DNA of 64,000 bases from Candidatus Dechloromonas phosphorivorans (GTDB taxonomy: Bacteria > Pseudomonadota > Gammaproteobacteria > Burkholderiales > Rhodocyclaceae): contig JADKIP010000014.1 of NCBI GenBank assembly GCA_016721185.1, forward strand, positions 62,001 through 126,000, given 5' to 3'. The notes beneath the pieces are model-generated. The model was given only the letters and a program-made list of their open reading frames with translations, was not told where the DNA came from and did no database searches. A program made the position numbers and the translations under genes. Shown one piece after another: positions 9,044 through 17,868 of this stretch (positions are counted from its first letter, which is position 1; every line of letters begins with the position of its first letter).

Positions 9044-10121
9044 TCGTTCTTGGCCTCTTTGTCGAGCAGGGCGCGTTTGCGTTCGATGCCCCAGCGATAG
9101 CCGGACAAAGCGCCATCATTGCGCACGACGCGATGGCAGGGAATGGCGACGGCCAGCGCATTGGCGGCACAGGTGCCCGCGACGGCGCGTACGGCTTTCG
9201 GGGCGCCGATGCGCTGGGCGATTTCGGTATAGCTTGCTGTTTTGCCTGCCGGAATGTCGCGCAAGGCTTGCCAGACGCGTTGCTGGAAGCTGTGCCGCGA
9301 ATGTCGAGCTGGTAAATCCAGGCCTGGGCCGGGGCGTCGATAAAACCGACGACCTGTGCCACCCAGCTTTCAAATTCTGCATCGCTGCCAATTAATTGCG
9401 CCTGAGCAAAACGCGCCTGCAGATCGCCGAGGAGGGCGGCTGGATCGTCGCCGAGCAGAATGGCACAAATGCCGCGTTGGCTGGCGGCCATCAGAATGGC
9501 GCCCAGCGTGCATTGGCCGATGGCGAAACGGATCTCGGTGTTGGTGCCCCCGGCGCGGTAGGTGCTCGGTGTCATGCCTAAAAGCGCATTCGAGCTTTCA
9601 TAAAATCGTCCGTTGGCGTTGTAGCCGGCGGCATAAATGACCGAAGTGACCGTAGCGCCCTGGGTCGCAAGCCCGGCCCGTACCCGCTCGCTGCGTTGGG
9701 CGGTGGCGTAGGCCTTTGGCGTCAGCCCGGTCACGCTTTTGAAGAGGCGATGCAGATGCCAGGGACTCAGACCGGCGTGTTCAGCCAATTGTTTGAGCGT
9801 CGGCGGTGTTTCGGCGGTATCGATCCGTCGGCAAACCTCGGCCACCATCGTGGCCTGCCTTTCAGCAAGCGGCACCTGATCCGGCCGGCAGCGTTGGCAA
9901 GGGCGAAAGCCGGCATTTTCGGCGGCTGCGGTCGACGCGTGAAATTGACATTTTCCGGCCGTGGTGTGCGGGCGGCACAAGTCGGGGCGGCAATAGACGC
10001 CGGTGGTTTTTACCGAATAAAAGAAAACTCCGTCAGCCGTCGCATCGCGGGCGAGCAGGGCCGCCCAGCGCGGGTCATTTAATATTTTGGTGGCGCGATC
10101 GTGAGCGCTGACGGCTTTCAT
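9040..10121 (-). pseudogene. ada: Ada: methyl-phosphotriester sensor, regulator and O6-methylguanine methyltransferase, frameshifted
   Basis: Ada repairs alkylated DNA and activates ada-alkA. From ATG 10121 (MKAVSAHDRATKILNDPRW) it has the zinc-binding N-terminal domain, the AraC-type HTH (TLKQLAEHAGLSPWHLHRLF) and the methyltransferase domain ending with the active-site AIPCHRVVRNDGALSGYRWG. A single lost base near 9297 splits the last domain: FQQRVWQALRDIPAGKTASY is in the next frame. The zinc site also looks disturbed. Reading the DNA with one base removed near 9977 and one added near 9945 gives CRPDCAARTPRPENVNFHAS, the normal family sequence, instead of CRPDLCRPHTTAGKCQFHAS. All three lesions sit in short homopolymers, so a functional gene with sequence errors is likely. 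Confidence 0.85.
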
Positions 10122-10347
10122 GGCTGTCCTTTTAACATTTTCCGATTGACCACCCAAGGGTAGATTTTTTGACTTTGTCCTCCACTCCGTTGCTTGCTTT
10201 TGAATTCAGTTTTGGTTTTCTGATTTCGACATCAAGCGGTAGGCATCTTGTAACAATTGAGGTGTTTGATCCGAAAATGCAGGGGCTTCTTGAAACGCCT
10301 GTTTGAAAAATATCTTGTAGGTTGCTGATCTAGATCAATAAAATAGT

Positions 10348-10367
10348 TTGCTGCGGCGCAGCAATAT
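10348..10367. promoter_or_regulatory. PhaR-like palindrome upstream of phasin gene
   Basis: TTGCTGCGGCGCAGCAATAT carries 7-base perfect arms (TTGCTGC/GCAGCAA) around GGC. It lies about 65 bases before the phasin start, in the 309-base gap between ada and the phasin gene. Related TGCA/GCAA motifs followed by ATAT precede the second phasin gene and the gene at 35599-35955. PHA-responsive repressors (PhaR) are known to bind TGC-rich palindromes at phasin promoters, so an operator role is inferred. The rest of the gap shows no further gene. Confidence 0.5.
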
Positions 10368-10430
10368 CCCGAATAGGTTGTTACAATGTGTCTGCTGTAA
10401 TTATTAATTTCCACCAAAAGGAACCCACCT

Positions 10431-10969
10431 ATGTCGATCAATCCCGAGCAATTCGCTGCCGCCAACAAGGCTGCTGTAGATTCCCTCTTGTCCGTTGCCA
10501 ATACCGCCCTGGCATCCGCTGAACGCATCGCTAACCTCAACTTCGAAACGGTTCGTTCCGTCGTTGACGAATCCATGGCCAACACCAAGGCGCTGATGGA
10601 TGCGAAGGATCCCAAGGAAGCCCTCTCGATCCAGACCTCGCTGGCCAAGCCGAGCCTTGAAAAGGCCGTTGCCTACTCGCGTTCCATGGTCGAAATCTCT
10701 ACCCAGACCCAGCAAGAACTGACCAAGATGCTTGAGTCCCAGTTCGGCGATTTCCAGAAGAACATCACCGGCTTGCTTGAAAAGCTGCCAAGTCGGCACC
10801 GGCTGGTTCCGACGTTGCCGTTTCTGCTGTCCAGAGCGCAATCGCCGCTGCCAGCAGTGCTTTTGATGGCATGCGTCAAGCCGCCAAGCAAATGACCGAC
10901 ATGACCCAGAGCAACATCGCTGCTGTGACCAGCGCGACTGCCAAGGCCGCCAAGAAGACCACCAAGTAA
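10431..10969 (+). pseudogene. Phasin family protein, one frameshift
   Basis: Phasins coat polyhydroxyalkanoate granules. The protein starts MSINPEQFAAANKAAVDSLL and is a long amphipathic helix rich in Ala, with SLAKPSLEKAVAYSRSMVE near residue 70, the typical phasin layout. The frame shifts near 10783, where GAAAAG-CTGCC lacks a G. The next frame gives AAKSAPAGSDVAVSAVQSAI and an Ala/Lys-rich tail to TAA 10967-10969, for about 179 residues. It closely resembles the second phasin at 56622-57158, which is intact. AAAGGAACCC is the ribosome-binding site. A PhaR-like palindrome lies upstream and a strong terminator follows. Confidence 0.85.
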
Positions 10970-10992
10970 TCCTGGTTGTTGATCTTGTAGTG

Positions 10993-11021
10993 AAAAAGCC
11001 CGCGATCAAACGCGGGCTTTT
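10993..11021 (+). terminator. Rho-independent terminator of phasin gene
   Basis: AAAAAGCCCGCG and CGCGGGCTTTT form a GC-rich stem with an ATCAAA loop, 23 bases after the phasin stop. The group II intron begins four bases after the T-run, at 11025, so the hairpin also appears to be the intron's insertion target. Confidence 0.9.
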
Positions 11022-11024
11022 GTT

Positions 11025-11652
11025 GTGCGCCCGGCATGGGCGCGATCTTGAAGGTGGAAGTCCTTCCGTAAGCTGACCACAGCGAACGAAGTGAAGCGCA
11101 ACTGCATGAGGGCGACCGAGTGTGGGGAGGAAGCGTGTAGCGAAACCGCGAGCCGATGGACAAGAACCGAATGAGGCGGTGCCGAGCAGGGCGAGTGGGC
11201 AACATTCCGCGAAGCTCTTGTGGTCAAAGCAAGGTGACGTAAATTCGGCGGTTGTGCGGGGAAGGATCGCGTTCTTACCCGGGGGAGGCCTCGCCTCATG
11301 CCTGAAAGGGCGACGGTGTTGAACCGGAGCGAGGAGTCAGCAGAGGCCATAGTAGCTGCCAACACGGGGCGAAGGGCCGAAGGAGTAGGAGAGGAAACGC
11401 GGTAGTTATCGAAGATGGAATGTCTCAGATGTTCGCGAAAGCGAAGCTCGCCGGACTGGTAGATAGGGTGAAGCCCGACAAGCAGCGGCAGCGAGAAACC
11501 GGATTTGCTGAACTGTCTCTACGGAACCTCAGGCATCGGGTCGGGGAATCACAAATCCGATGACCTCAACTATTTCAACCGCCCGGTGCGGACCCGCATG
11601 CCGGGTGGTGTGGGAGGGGCCGGTCAGGTTTCCTGACCGCCCCTATCCCGAT
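11025..11652 (+). mobile_element. ORF-less group II intron (class C-like), copy 1
   Basis: The element starts with the classic group II 5' end GTGCGCCCGGCATGGGCGCG. Near its 3' end it has a domain V hairpin (GCCCGGTGCGGACCCGCATG, closed by CCGGGTGG) and then a domain VI-like stem (GGCCGGTCAGG/CCTGACC). It ends CCCCTATCCCGAT. It is about 628 bases and contains no reverse transcriptase/maturase gene, so it would depend on a protein supplied elsewhere. It sits just after a terminator hairpin, the known target of class C introns. A second copy, about 98 percent identical by eye, is at 61144-61773. Short frames inside it are not genes. Confidence 0.85.
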
Positions 11653-11907
11653 TTTAAAGGTGGGTTTGCGGCCTGTTGTGCAGCACTGAATTCAATTGCC
11701 GAGGGGCGGCCGGGTCCGTGGTCGGCAATGCACTCTCTGGAACTATTCATTAGCGCTTGGTCTAAATTAGGACTAGTTTTGCCAGTTGAAAACCTGGCAG
11801 GCGGCGAGTGAAGTCGCGGCTTTTCTGCGGAAGAGAGGTAATCCAATGAAAGCGAAAAATTTCCTGAGCGGCGCAAAGGAACACCCAGAGCTTGGGTAAT
11901 ACGTCAA

Positions 11908-12835
11908 ATGCGTATTCCGCTGATCATGGCCTCGGTGATGTGGTCGCTGGCTCATGCCGATTCCGATGTTGCTTCTTCGGTTCGACAATCGGTAGACAGC
12001 CGGAAAATGGGCCTCAATATCAAGGTTGAGGGCGGCGGCTGGGAGTTCTGCCCGGCCTGGAGCCATTGAGAGTGTGCTGTATTCGGTGGCTGACGAATTG
12101 ATGGCGCGGCTGCCGAACAAGCTGACGAGTCCCATTGTCGTCACCCATACAGACCGAGCCCCGGTCGCTCTCTATGATCGTGGCCCGAACGGGTAGTAGC
12201 GGGTTCATCTCCATGCGGGCGGGCAGAACTGGCATCTGTATGTTTTACGGATTTGCCCATGAGTTGTGCCACATCTTGTCCAACTATGAAGAACATGTGG
12301 GCGAGGACACCACCAAATACAACCAATGGTTTGAAGAAACTCTGTGCGAGACGGCTTCCCTGTTTGCGCTGAAAAGCCTGGCGGATACGTGGGAAAACTC
12401 GCCTCCCGACCCGACCTGGGCAACACAAGCCAAGAGTTTGCGGCGCTTTTTCGAGCACTTGATCGCAGAAGGTCATCGCCAGCTACCGGCCCATGCGCCG
12501 TTGTCCAGCTGGCTGCAAGATAACAAGGACGTCTTGCGTCAAAACCCCTATTTGCGTGACAAGAATGAGGTCGTCGCGAATTTGCTGCTTCCGCTGTTTC
12601 AAAACGACCCGCAGAACTGGGATGCGCTGACCTATCTGAATCTCGATCCGGCGGATGCGCGAAGCAGTCTGGAGGACTACTTGCGTCACTGGTATCAGAA
12701 TGCGCCCTGGAGCACAAACATTTCATCGCCAGTGTTTTGGCCATGCTATGGGCGGGTGATGTTGCTCCCTGCAGCCTCACCTCGGCTCGTGACGCGACCG
12801 TTGTGGCGACCGCCTTGCCGGTGGCGAAATTTTGA
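11908..12835 (+). pseudogene. Putative secreted HExxH protein, several frameshifts
   Basis: This is an unrecognised protein, pieced together from several frames. It starts near 11908 with MRIPLIMASVMWSLAHADSD, which looks like a signal peptide with cleavage after AHA. It continues IESVLYSVADELMARLPNKL, and after shifts near 12050, 12195 and 12245 reaches YGFAHELCHILSNYEEHVGE. HELCH is a zinc-metallopeptidase HExxH motif, and the downstream WFEETLCETASLFALKSLAD could supply the third ligand Glu. A last shift near 12710 gives HKHFIASVLAMLWAGDVA and TGA at 12833-12835. At least four indels are needed, more than in any neighbour, so true decay is possible. Peptidase function is an inference from the motif. 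Confidence 0.55.
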
Positions 12836-13081
12836 GTTTTCTCGCCAAAAATCTTGAACTATGTTTTTTCCAGAAAGTCAACTATTTACCCAACCTGTAA
12901 AGCGAGTGGGATACCGGGTATCAGGAAATAGCGGCACGATGCCGGGCGTTTGGTGATGTGTTTCATTTTCCGCAGCGAGTCTGGTTGCTTTGCCTGATTT
13001 TGATTCGAGAGAGCAAGTATCCGGTCAATGATTCATTTTTTTTAACACGATAGGGAGGGCATTAACCCAAGGAGAGACATC

Positions 13082-13405
13082 ATGAAAAAGAGTCTATTTT
13101 TCAAATCGGGAATCAGTCTGCTGATGCTTGCGGGTGTCGGTGCTGCTTCTGCTTCCGAAGCCTCGTTTGAAGGCGGTATGTACAGTGATTTGCAGGCACT
13201 CCAGGTGTCAGCTGAATGGACGACCCCCACCACCGCCGTGCGCGGTGCCCAAGGGCCAATTCGCTCGGTCGATGTGCCGCGGATTGAAGGTGATATGTAC
13301 GAATCCATTTCCAGATTCCAGTCTGTTCAGACATCCGATAAGAGCACCAGCGAACGCGGCGCCCAAGGCCCCGTGCGTGAAGATACTTTTATGTTGATCC
13401 CCTGA
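13082..13405 (+). CDS. Small exported protein with two RGAQGP repeats
   Basis: The 107-residue protein has a clear signal peptide: KK, then a hydrophobic core, then AGVGAASASEA with cleavage likely after ASA. The mature part is two repeats of about 33 residues. Each starts EGGMYSD or EGDMYES and ends RGAQGPIR or RGAQGPVR. No domain is known to me, and there is no cysteine. AAGGAGAG precedes ATG 13082 at good spacing, and a terminator follows, so it is a free-standing, probably well-expressed gene. Its place is likely the periplasm or envelope. The function is unknown. Confidence 0.75.
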   Translation: MKKSLFFKSGISLLMLAGVGAASASEASFEGGMYSDLQALQVSAEWTTPTTAVRGAQGPIRSVDVPRIEGDMYESISRFQSVQTSDKSTSERGAQGPVREDTFMLIP

Positions 13406-13475
13406 TTTCAAGCACGCCCGGCGTTGAGCAAGGGCCGCGAATGCAAAGCGCAGGTAATTGATTGTTCAGCGCGGG

Positions 13476-13508
13476 AAGGTCAGATCGAAAATCTGGCCTT
13501 TTTTGTTT
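13476..13508 (+). terminator. Rho-independent terminator
   Basis: AAGGTCAGAT and ATCTGGCCTT pair around CGAAA and are followed by a T-rich run. It lies 70 bases after the RGAQGP-repeat gene and before the convergent end of modC. Confidence 0.8.
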
Positions 13509-13544
13509 TTGGGTTGGCCGATCAATTGAGGGCGTGGCGGCTCA

Positions 13545-14630
13545 TCATTCCATCAAAGCCACCGATTTGATTTGCACGCTGACCGGCAGGCCCGGGGCGA
13601 TGCCGAGTTGGGCGGCCGAGCGGCGGGTCAGGCGGGCGAGCAGCAGGCTGCTGCCGACTTGAACACGGACGAGCAGCAAGCCGGGATGTTCGTCGTCGCC
13701 GATCGATTCGACCCGGCCGTCCAGAATATTCTGAATGCTGCTCGCGCCGGGGTCGGTCACGGCGAGGCTGACGTCGCGGGCGAGAACACGGACACGCACG
13801 CGTTTGCCCGGCGCTACGCCCCGGTCACGGGTCCACAGGCTGCCGCCGGCAAAATCGACGCGGGCCAGATGCCATTCGCTGTCGATGACGCCGACCATGG
13901 CGTCAAGCACAACACCGACATCTTCACCCAGCCGGATTGGCAGATCGAGTCGGGCCAGCGTTTCGCCGAGCGGGCCATCGGCGACGACGCGGCCTTCGTC
14001 CATGACGACGATGTGATCCGCCAGCCGCGCCACCTCGTCGGGCGAATGGCTGACATAGAGCAGCGGAATATCCAGTTCGTCGTGCAGACGTTCGAGATAG
14101 GGCAGGATTTCCTGCTTGCGTTTCAGGTCGAGGGCGGCCAGTGGTTCGTCCATCAGCAGGATTTCCGGGCCGACGGCGAGGGCGCGGGCAATGCCGACGC
14201 GCTGCCGTTCACCGCCGGAAAGGGTGTCCGGTTTACGCGCCAGCAGGTGGTCGATGCCGAGCAGTTCGATGGCTTGCTCAAGGCCGACGCGTTGCGCCGT
14301 GGCGCTGCGCTGCAGGCCGAAACGCAGGTTGCCGAGCACATTGAGATGGGCGAACAGGCTGGCTTCCTGGAAGACGTAGCCAATTGGCCGCTGGTACGTG
14401 GGCAGCCAGGTTTTCTCGTCTTGCCAAATTTTGCCTTTAAATGCCAGTCGACCGCAGGAAGGCCTTTCCAGCCCGGCAATGCAGCGCAATAGCGTCGTTT
14501 TGCCCGAGCCGGAATGACCGAACAGCGCAGTCACGCCGCGGCTCGGCAGTTTGAGGTCGACATCCAGGGTGAAGCCGGGCCAGTCGAGGCGGAATCTGGC
14601 CTCAATGCGGGCGTCTTGGTTTGGCTGCAT
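13545..14630 (-). CDS. modC: Molybdate ABC transporter ATP-binding protein
   Basis: ModC powers molybdate import. The ~361-residue protein has the ABC domain with Walker A FGHSGSGKTTLL near residue 40, the Q-loop in YVFQEASLFAHL, the signature LSGGERQRVGIARALA and Walker B ILLMDEPLAALD. It then has the C-terminal Mop domain (DPGASSIQNILDGRVESIGD, then LLARLTRRSAAQLG) that binds molybdate. The ATG at 14630 (MQPNQDARIEARF) is preferred over 14666, since the longer form would overlap modB. It is the last gene of the modE-modA-modB-modC run on the minus strand. Confidence 0.93.
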   Translation of the reverse strand: MQPNQDARIEARFRLDWPGFTLDVDLKLPSRGVTALFGHSGSGKTTLLRCIAGLERPSCGRLAFKGKIWQDEKTWLPTYQRPIGYVFQEASLFAHLNVLGNLRFGLQRSATAQRVGLEQAIELLGIDHLLARKPDTLSGGERQRVGIARALAVGPEILLMDEPLAALDLKRKQEILPYLERLHDELDIPLLYVSHSPDEVARLADHIVVMDEGRVVADGPLGETLARLDLPIRLGEDVGVVLDAMVGVIDSEWHLARVDFAGGSLWTRDRGVAPGKRVRVRVLARDVSLAVTDPGASSIQNILDGRVESIGDDEHPGLLLVRVQVGSSLLLARLTRRSAAQLGIAPGLPVSVQIKSVALME

Positions 14631-14631
14631 C

Positions 14632-15310
14632 TCAGTTTCCCTTCGCGGGTTTGGGGCGGCGGACATACATGGCCAGCAGCACCAGGAAGGAGAAGCTCAG
14701 CATGACGGCAGCCAGGCGGTGGGCGTCGGCATATTCCATCGCCTCGACGTGGTCGTAGATCTGCACCGAGGCGACGCGGGTGATGCCGGGAATGTTGCCG
14801 CCGATCATCAGGACAACGCCGAATTCGCCCACCGTGTGGGCAAAAGTCAGGATGCCGGCGGTGATGAAGCCCGGCTTGGCCAGCGGCAGTACCACTGAAA
14901 AAAAGGTGTCGAGCGGCGAAGCGCGCAAGGTGGCGGCGACTTCGAGCGGCCGCTCGCCGATGCTTTCAAAGGCGTTTTGCAGTGGTTGCACCATGAAAGG
15001 CAGCGAATAAAACACCGAGGCAACGACCAGGCCCCAGAAGGTAAAGGGCAGGGTGCCGAGGCCGAGCGATTGCGTCAGCTGGCCGACCGGGCCGTGCGGC
15101 CCCATGGCCAGCAGCAGGTAGAAGCCGAGCACCGACGGCGGAAGAACCAGCGGCAGCGCGACGACGGCGCCGATGGGCCCTTTCCACCAGGTTCGGGTGC
15201 GGGCCAGCCACCAGGCGATCGGGGTGCCGATCAGCAGCAGGATCAGCGTGGTGATGGCGGCCAGGCGCGCGGTCAGCCAGATGGCTTGCAGGTCACCTGT
15301 CAGTCAGCAT
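14632..15310 (-). CDS. modB: Molybdate ABC transporter permease, frameshift at second codons
   Basis: ModB is the membrane channel for molybdate. The protein has about five helices and the ABC-permease loop ESIGERPLEVAATLRASPLD, where it contacts ModC, followed by FAHTVGEFGVVLMIGGN. The reading frame is open from LTGDLQAIWLTARLAAITTL to the stop at 14632 but lacks a start. An ATG at 15308-15310 opens with MLTD and is off by one base. Removing the extra A near 15298 gives MLTDGDLQAIWLTARL, the expected N-terminus. One indel therefore separates the start codon from the rest. It lies between modA and modC with no gaps of note. Confidence 0.88.
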
Positions 15311-15341
15311 GGGGCTCCGGGTGGCTTTCTCGGTGGCTTGA

Positions 15342-16103
15342 TCAGCGCAAATCGTAACCGAAGGATTTGATGATCGCCCTCGCCTTGTCGCCTTTGAGAT
15401 AGGCGAGTAGGGCGCCGGCCACCGGATTGTCCTTGCCCTTGGCGAGAATCGCGGCATCCTGATGGATCGGTTCATGCAAACTGCTTGGGACGATCCAGGC
15501 TGAACCGCTGGTGATCTTGCCATCCTTGAAGACTTGGGAGAGCGCGACGAAACCGAGATCGGCATTGCCGGTGGAGACGAATTGCAGGGTCTGCGAAATG
15601 TTTTCACCCTGGACGAACTTCGGCTGCGCGGCTTCCAGCAGATTCAGTTTCTTCAGGGTTTCGATGGCGGCTGCGCCGTAGGGCGCTGTTTTCGGGTTGG
15701 CGATGGAGAGCTTGTTGAAGTTGCCGCTTTTCAGTACGTCCCCTTTGGCGTCGACGAAATCGGGCTTGGCTGACCACAGCACCAGTTTGCCGACGGCGTA
15801 GGTGAAGCGGCTGCCAGGCACGGCATGGCCTTCCTTTTCCAGCTTGGCCGGGGTGGTGTCGTCGGCAGCCAGAAAAACCTCGAACGGCGCGCCATTGACG
15901 ATCTGGGCGTAGAACTTCCCGGTGCCGCCGAAGGAGAGCACGGCCTTGTGACCGGTATCTTTCGCGAACTCGGCAGCGATCTGCTGCATCGGGCCGGTGA
16001 AATTGGCGGCGACGGCGACCTGAACTTCGCCGGCCTGCAGACTGGCGGAGGCGAGGAAGGAAATACCGAGGAAGGAAATGAACAGGGCTGACCAACGTTT
16101 CAT
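15342..16103 (-). CDS. modA: Molybdate-binding periplasmic protein
   Basis: ModA delivers molybdate or tungstate to ModB/ModC from the periplasm. The 253-residue precursor has a signal peptide (MKRWSALFISFLGISFLASA, cleaved near SLQAGE). It then follows the family pattern: VQVAVAANFTGPMQQIAAEF, SFGGTGKFYAQIVNGAPFEV, FLAADDTTPAKLEKEG and the late PYGAAAIETLKKL. The Ser/Thr residues that hold the oxyanion are in these loops. The start at ATG 16103 is set by the signal peptide; a longer frame upstream is non-coding. It follows modE by 23 bases. Confidence 0.93.
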   Translation of the reverse strand: MKRWSALFISFLGISFLASASLQAGEVQVAVAANFTGPMQQIAAEFAKDTGHKAVLSFGGTGKFYAQIVNGAPFEVFLAADDTTPAKLEKEGHAVPGSRFTYAVGKLVLWSAKPDFVDAKGDVLKSGNFNKLSIANPKTAPYGAAAIETLKKLNLLEAAQPKFVQGENISQTLQFVSTGNADLGFVALSQVFKDGKITSGSAWIVPSSLHEPIHQDAAILAKGKDNPVAGALLAYLKGDKARAIIKSFGYDLR

Positions 16104-16126
16104 GCCGATTCTCCTGGGATTGAATT

Positions 16127-16945
16127 TCAGGCGTATTTGCAAAGAATGACGGACGAGGCTTTGAACACCGCGCAAGCCGGTTCGCCAACGACGAGGCCGA
16201 GGCGCTCGACGCTGCCGTGGGTGACGACGGCGCAGACCGATTTGCCGCTCTTCATGGCGAGCGTTATTTCCGAATTGACCGGGCCGTCGTGAATGCGGGT
16301 GATTTCGCCCCACAGGTGGTTGCGGGCGCTGGTCTTGATGTTCGGGTCGTTGAGCAGTAACACCGACGAAGATTTGACCAGCGCGTTGATTTCCATGCCG
16401 ATGGTGAGCCCGAGGTTTTCGGCTGAATCGCCGGTGATGACAGCGACGATTTCGTTCTCGTCATCGAGTTTGAGGCGAACTTCAAAATCAACGTGCCCTT
16501 CGCGCAGGCCGACGATGTGGCCGGCGAACTGGTTGCGGGCGCTGGTTTTCATCGACATGCGCTTGAGCAGTTTGCTGAATTGCTTGAAATCGCTGGCCTC
16601 GCCATCGTTCATGCTGGCTGAGAGGCGGTCGAGCGCCGACTGGTATTCGGCCTCCAGCGCCCGGTAGAGCGCGATGGTCTTGCGGCCGTGGTCGGTGAGC
16701 AGCGTGCCGCCGCCGTTCTTGCCGCCGGTCGAGCGGACCACCAGCGGCTGGTCGGCCAGGTTGTTCATGGCATCGACCGCATCCCAGGCGGCCTTGTAGG
16801 AAATCGGCACGGCTTTTGCGGCCTGGGAAATGGAGCCGTGCTGGTCAATCGCTTCCAGCAGGCGGATGCGGGTATCGCCGAGAAAGGAGCCGAACTCGGT
16901 ATCGACTTCAAGTTTGCTGCGCAGGCGGTGCGGGACAGTGTCCAT
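16127..16945 (-). CDS. modE: Molybdate-dependent transcriptional regulator
   Basis: ModE represses molybdate uptake genes when it binds molybdate. The 272-residue protein has the N-terminal winged HTH (DTRIRLLEAIDQHGSISQAA, with KAAWDAVDAMNNLA) and two tandem C-terminal Mop domains. Each Mop repeat begins TSARNQFAGHIVGLREG or TSARNHLWGEITRIHDG. The ATG at 16945 (MDTVPHRLRSK) is chosen because the longer start at 16963 would run into the operator-like sequence. The gene heads the modEABC run and faces the molbindin gene across the shared region with two ModE-type half sites. Confidence 0.92.
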   Translation of the reverse strand: MDTVPHRLRSKLEVDTEFGSFLGDTRIRLLEAIDQHGSISQAAKAVPISYKAAWDAVDAMNNLADQPLVVRSTGGKNGGGTLLTDHGRKTIALYRALEAEYQSALDRLSASMNDGEASDFKQFSKLLKRMSMKTSARNQFAGHIVGLREGHVDFEVRLKLDDENEIVAVITGDSAENLGLTIGMEINALVKSSSVLLLNDPNIKTSARNHLWGEITRIHDGPVNSEITLAMKSGKSVCAVVTHGSVERLGLVVGEPACAVFKASSVILCKYA

Positions 16946-16965
16946 GATTTCGTAATGTATCAATG

Positions 16966-16976
16966 TATATAGCGAT
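16966..16976. promoter_or_regulatory. ModE-type half site upstream of modE
   Basis: TATATAGCGAT is the reverse complement of ATCGCTATATA, the known ModE half-site pattern. It lies about 20 bases before the modE start, and a degenerate partner half is seen just to its left. It could mediate autoregulation of modEABC. Confidence 0.55.
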
Positions 16977-17096
16977 CACTATAACCCAGGTTGGGTTGTT
17001 GGGAATGCCCGTAAAATAGTTCAGTAATATGGCTTGATTGAACAGAATTTTTGGGGTGCGTGTGACTTTCCCGACAAAAAGCGTTTGTTGTATTTG

Positions 17097-17106
17097 TATA
17101 TAGCGA
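17097..17106. promoter_or_regulatory. ModE-type half site upstream of molbindin gene
   Basis: TATATAGCGA repeats the motif found 131 bases away before modE. It lies 39 bases before the molbindin start, preceded by a degenerate partner (GCGTTTGTTGTA). The same word on both sides of the divergent promoters supports common control by ModE. Confidence 0.55.
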
Positions 17107-17145
17107 AAAGTGGGCCAGAACCCTCAACTCGGTAAGGAGAGCCGC

Positions 17146-17574
17146 ATGAAGATCAGTGCACGCAATGTATTCAGGGGAAAAATCAGCGCCTTGGTCAATG
17201 CTGCGGTCAACGCCGAAATTGAGCTTATTTTGGCCGGGGGCGACAAGATTGTCGCAATCATCACCGAGGAAAGCGTCAAGTCGCTCGGTTTGGCTGTCGG
17301 CATGGAAGCGCTTGCCTACGTCAAGGCACCGTGGGTGATGCTACTGGCGGGGCCGGCCAATATGAAATTTTCGGCCCGCAACCAGTTGACCGGCAAGGTG
17401 AGCCAGGTGACCAAGGGCGCGGTGAATTCGGAAGTGGCGATTACCCTGGCCGGTGGCACGATCGTCTATGCGGTGGTGACCAATGAGGCCGTGCTTGAAC
17501 TGGGTTTGAAGGAGGGCAGCGAAGCATCCGCGCTGATCAAGGCCAGTCAGGTGATTCTGGGCCTTCCGGCCTGA
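17146..17574 (+). CDS. mop: Molbindin (tandem Mop-domain molybdate-binding protein)
   Basis: Molbindins store molybdate in the cytosol. The 142-residue protein is two Mop domains in a row. Each starts with the family motif (MKISARNVFRGKISALVNAA and MKFSARNQLTGKVSQVTKGA), continues VNAEIELILAGG or VNSEVAITLAGG, and ends near ALAYVKAPWVMLL or ALIKASQVILGLP. There is no HTH, so it is not a regulator. AAGGAGAG precedes ATG 17146. It faces modE, and its Mop units closely resemble those in ModE's own C-terminus. Confidence 0.92.
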   Translation: MKISARNVFRGKISALVNAAVNAEIELILAGGDKIVAIITEESVKSLGLAVGMEALAYVKAPWVMLLAGPANMKFSARNQLTGKVSQVTKGAVNSEVAITLAGGTIVYAVVTNEAVLELGLKEGSEASALIKASQVILGLPA

Positions 17575-17759
17575 TAGCTGCTGTTGGCCAATCCTGGCTC
17601 AAGCGTCGAATGGCGCGCGAGGCTGGTCAGCACTTTGGGCAATGGCAGGTTTCCTCGCTTCCCAGAATGCCTGACATCCTGATTGCCGACGGGCGCAATC
17701 TCCAGGCTTGAACGCAAACCACCCGGCCATTTTTCCCGAGACCAAATCCGCTCCGCCTG

Positions 17760-17803
17760 TTCGGATTTCCGAACGCGCTTGTCCGGCAATGTTCGGAAAT
17801 CCG
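17760..17803. promoter_or_regulatory. Pair of DctD-type upstream activator sites
   Basis: Two inverted repeats lie 32 bases apart, about three helical turns: TTCGGA-TT-TCCGAA at 17760-17773 and TTCGGA-AA-TCCG at 17792-17803. They sit about 66-110 bases before a sigma-54 promoter. That is the usual arrangement for an NtrC-family activator, and dctD lies downstream. Nothing else gene-like is seen between 17575 and 17942. Confidence 0.6.
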
Positions 17804-17868
17804 TCCGCTGCTACGTTTTTTGAAACAAAAACTCACAAATAATCAATGCCCTACAAGACTCCGTAAGC

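Noticed and set aside
11044..11811. Short frames in and after group II intron copy 1
   Set aside because: They lie in structured intron RNA, are not maturase-like and recur in copy 2 only because the DNA is the same.
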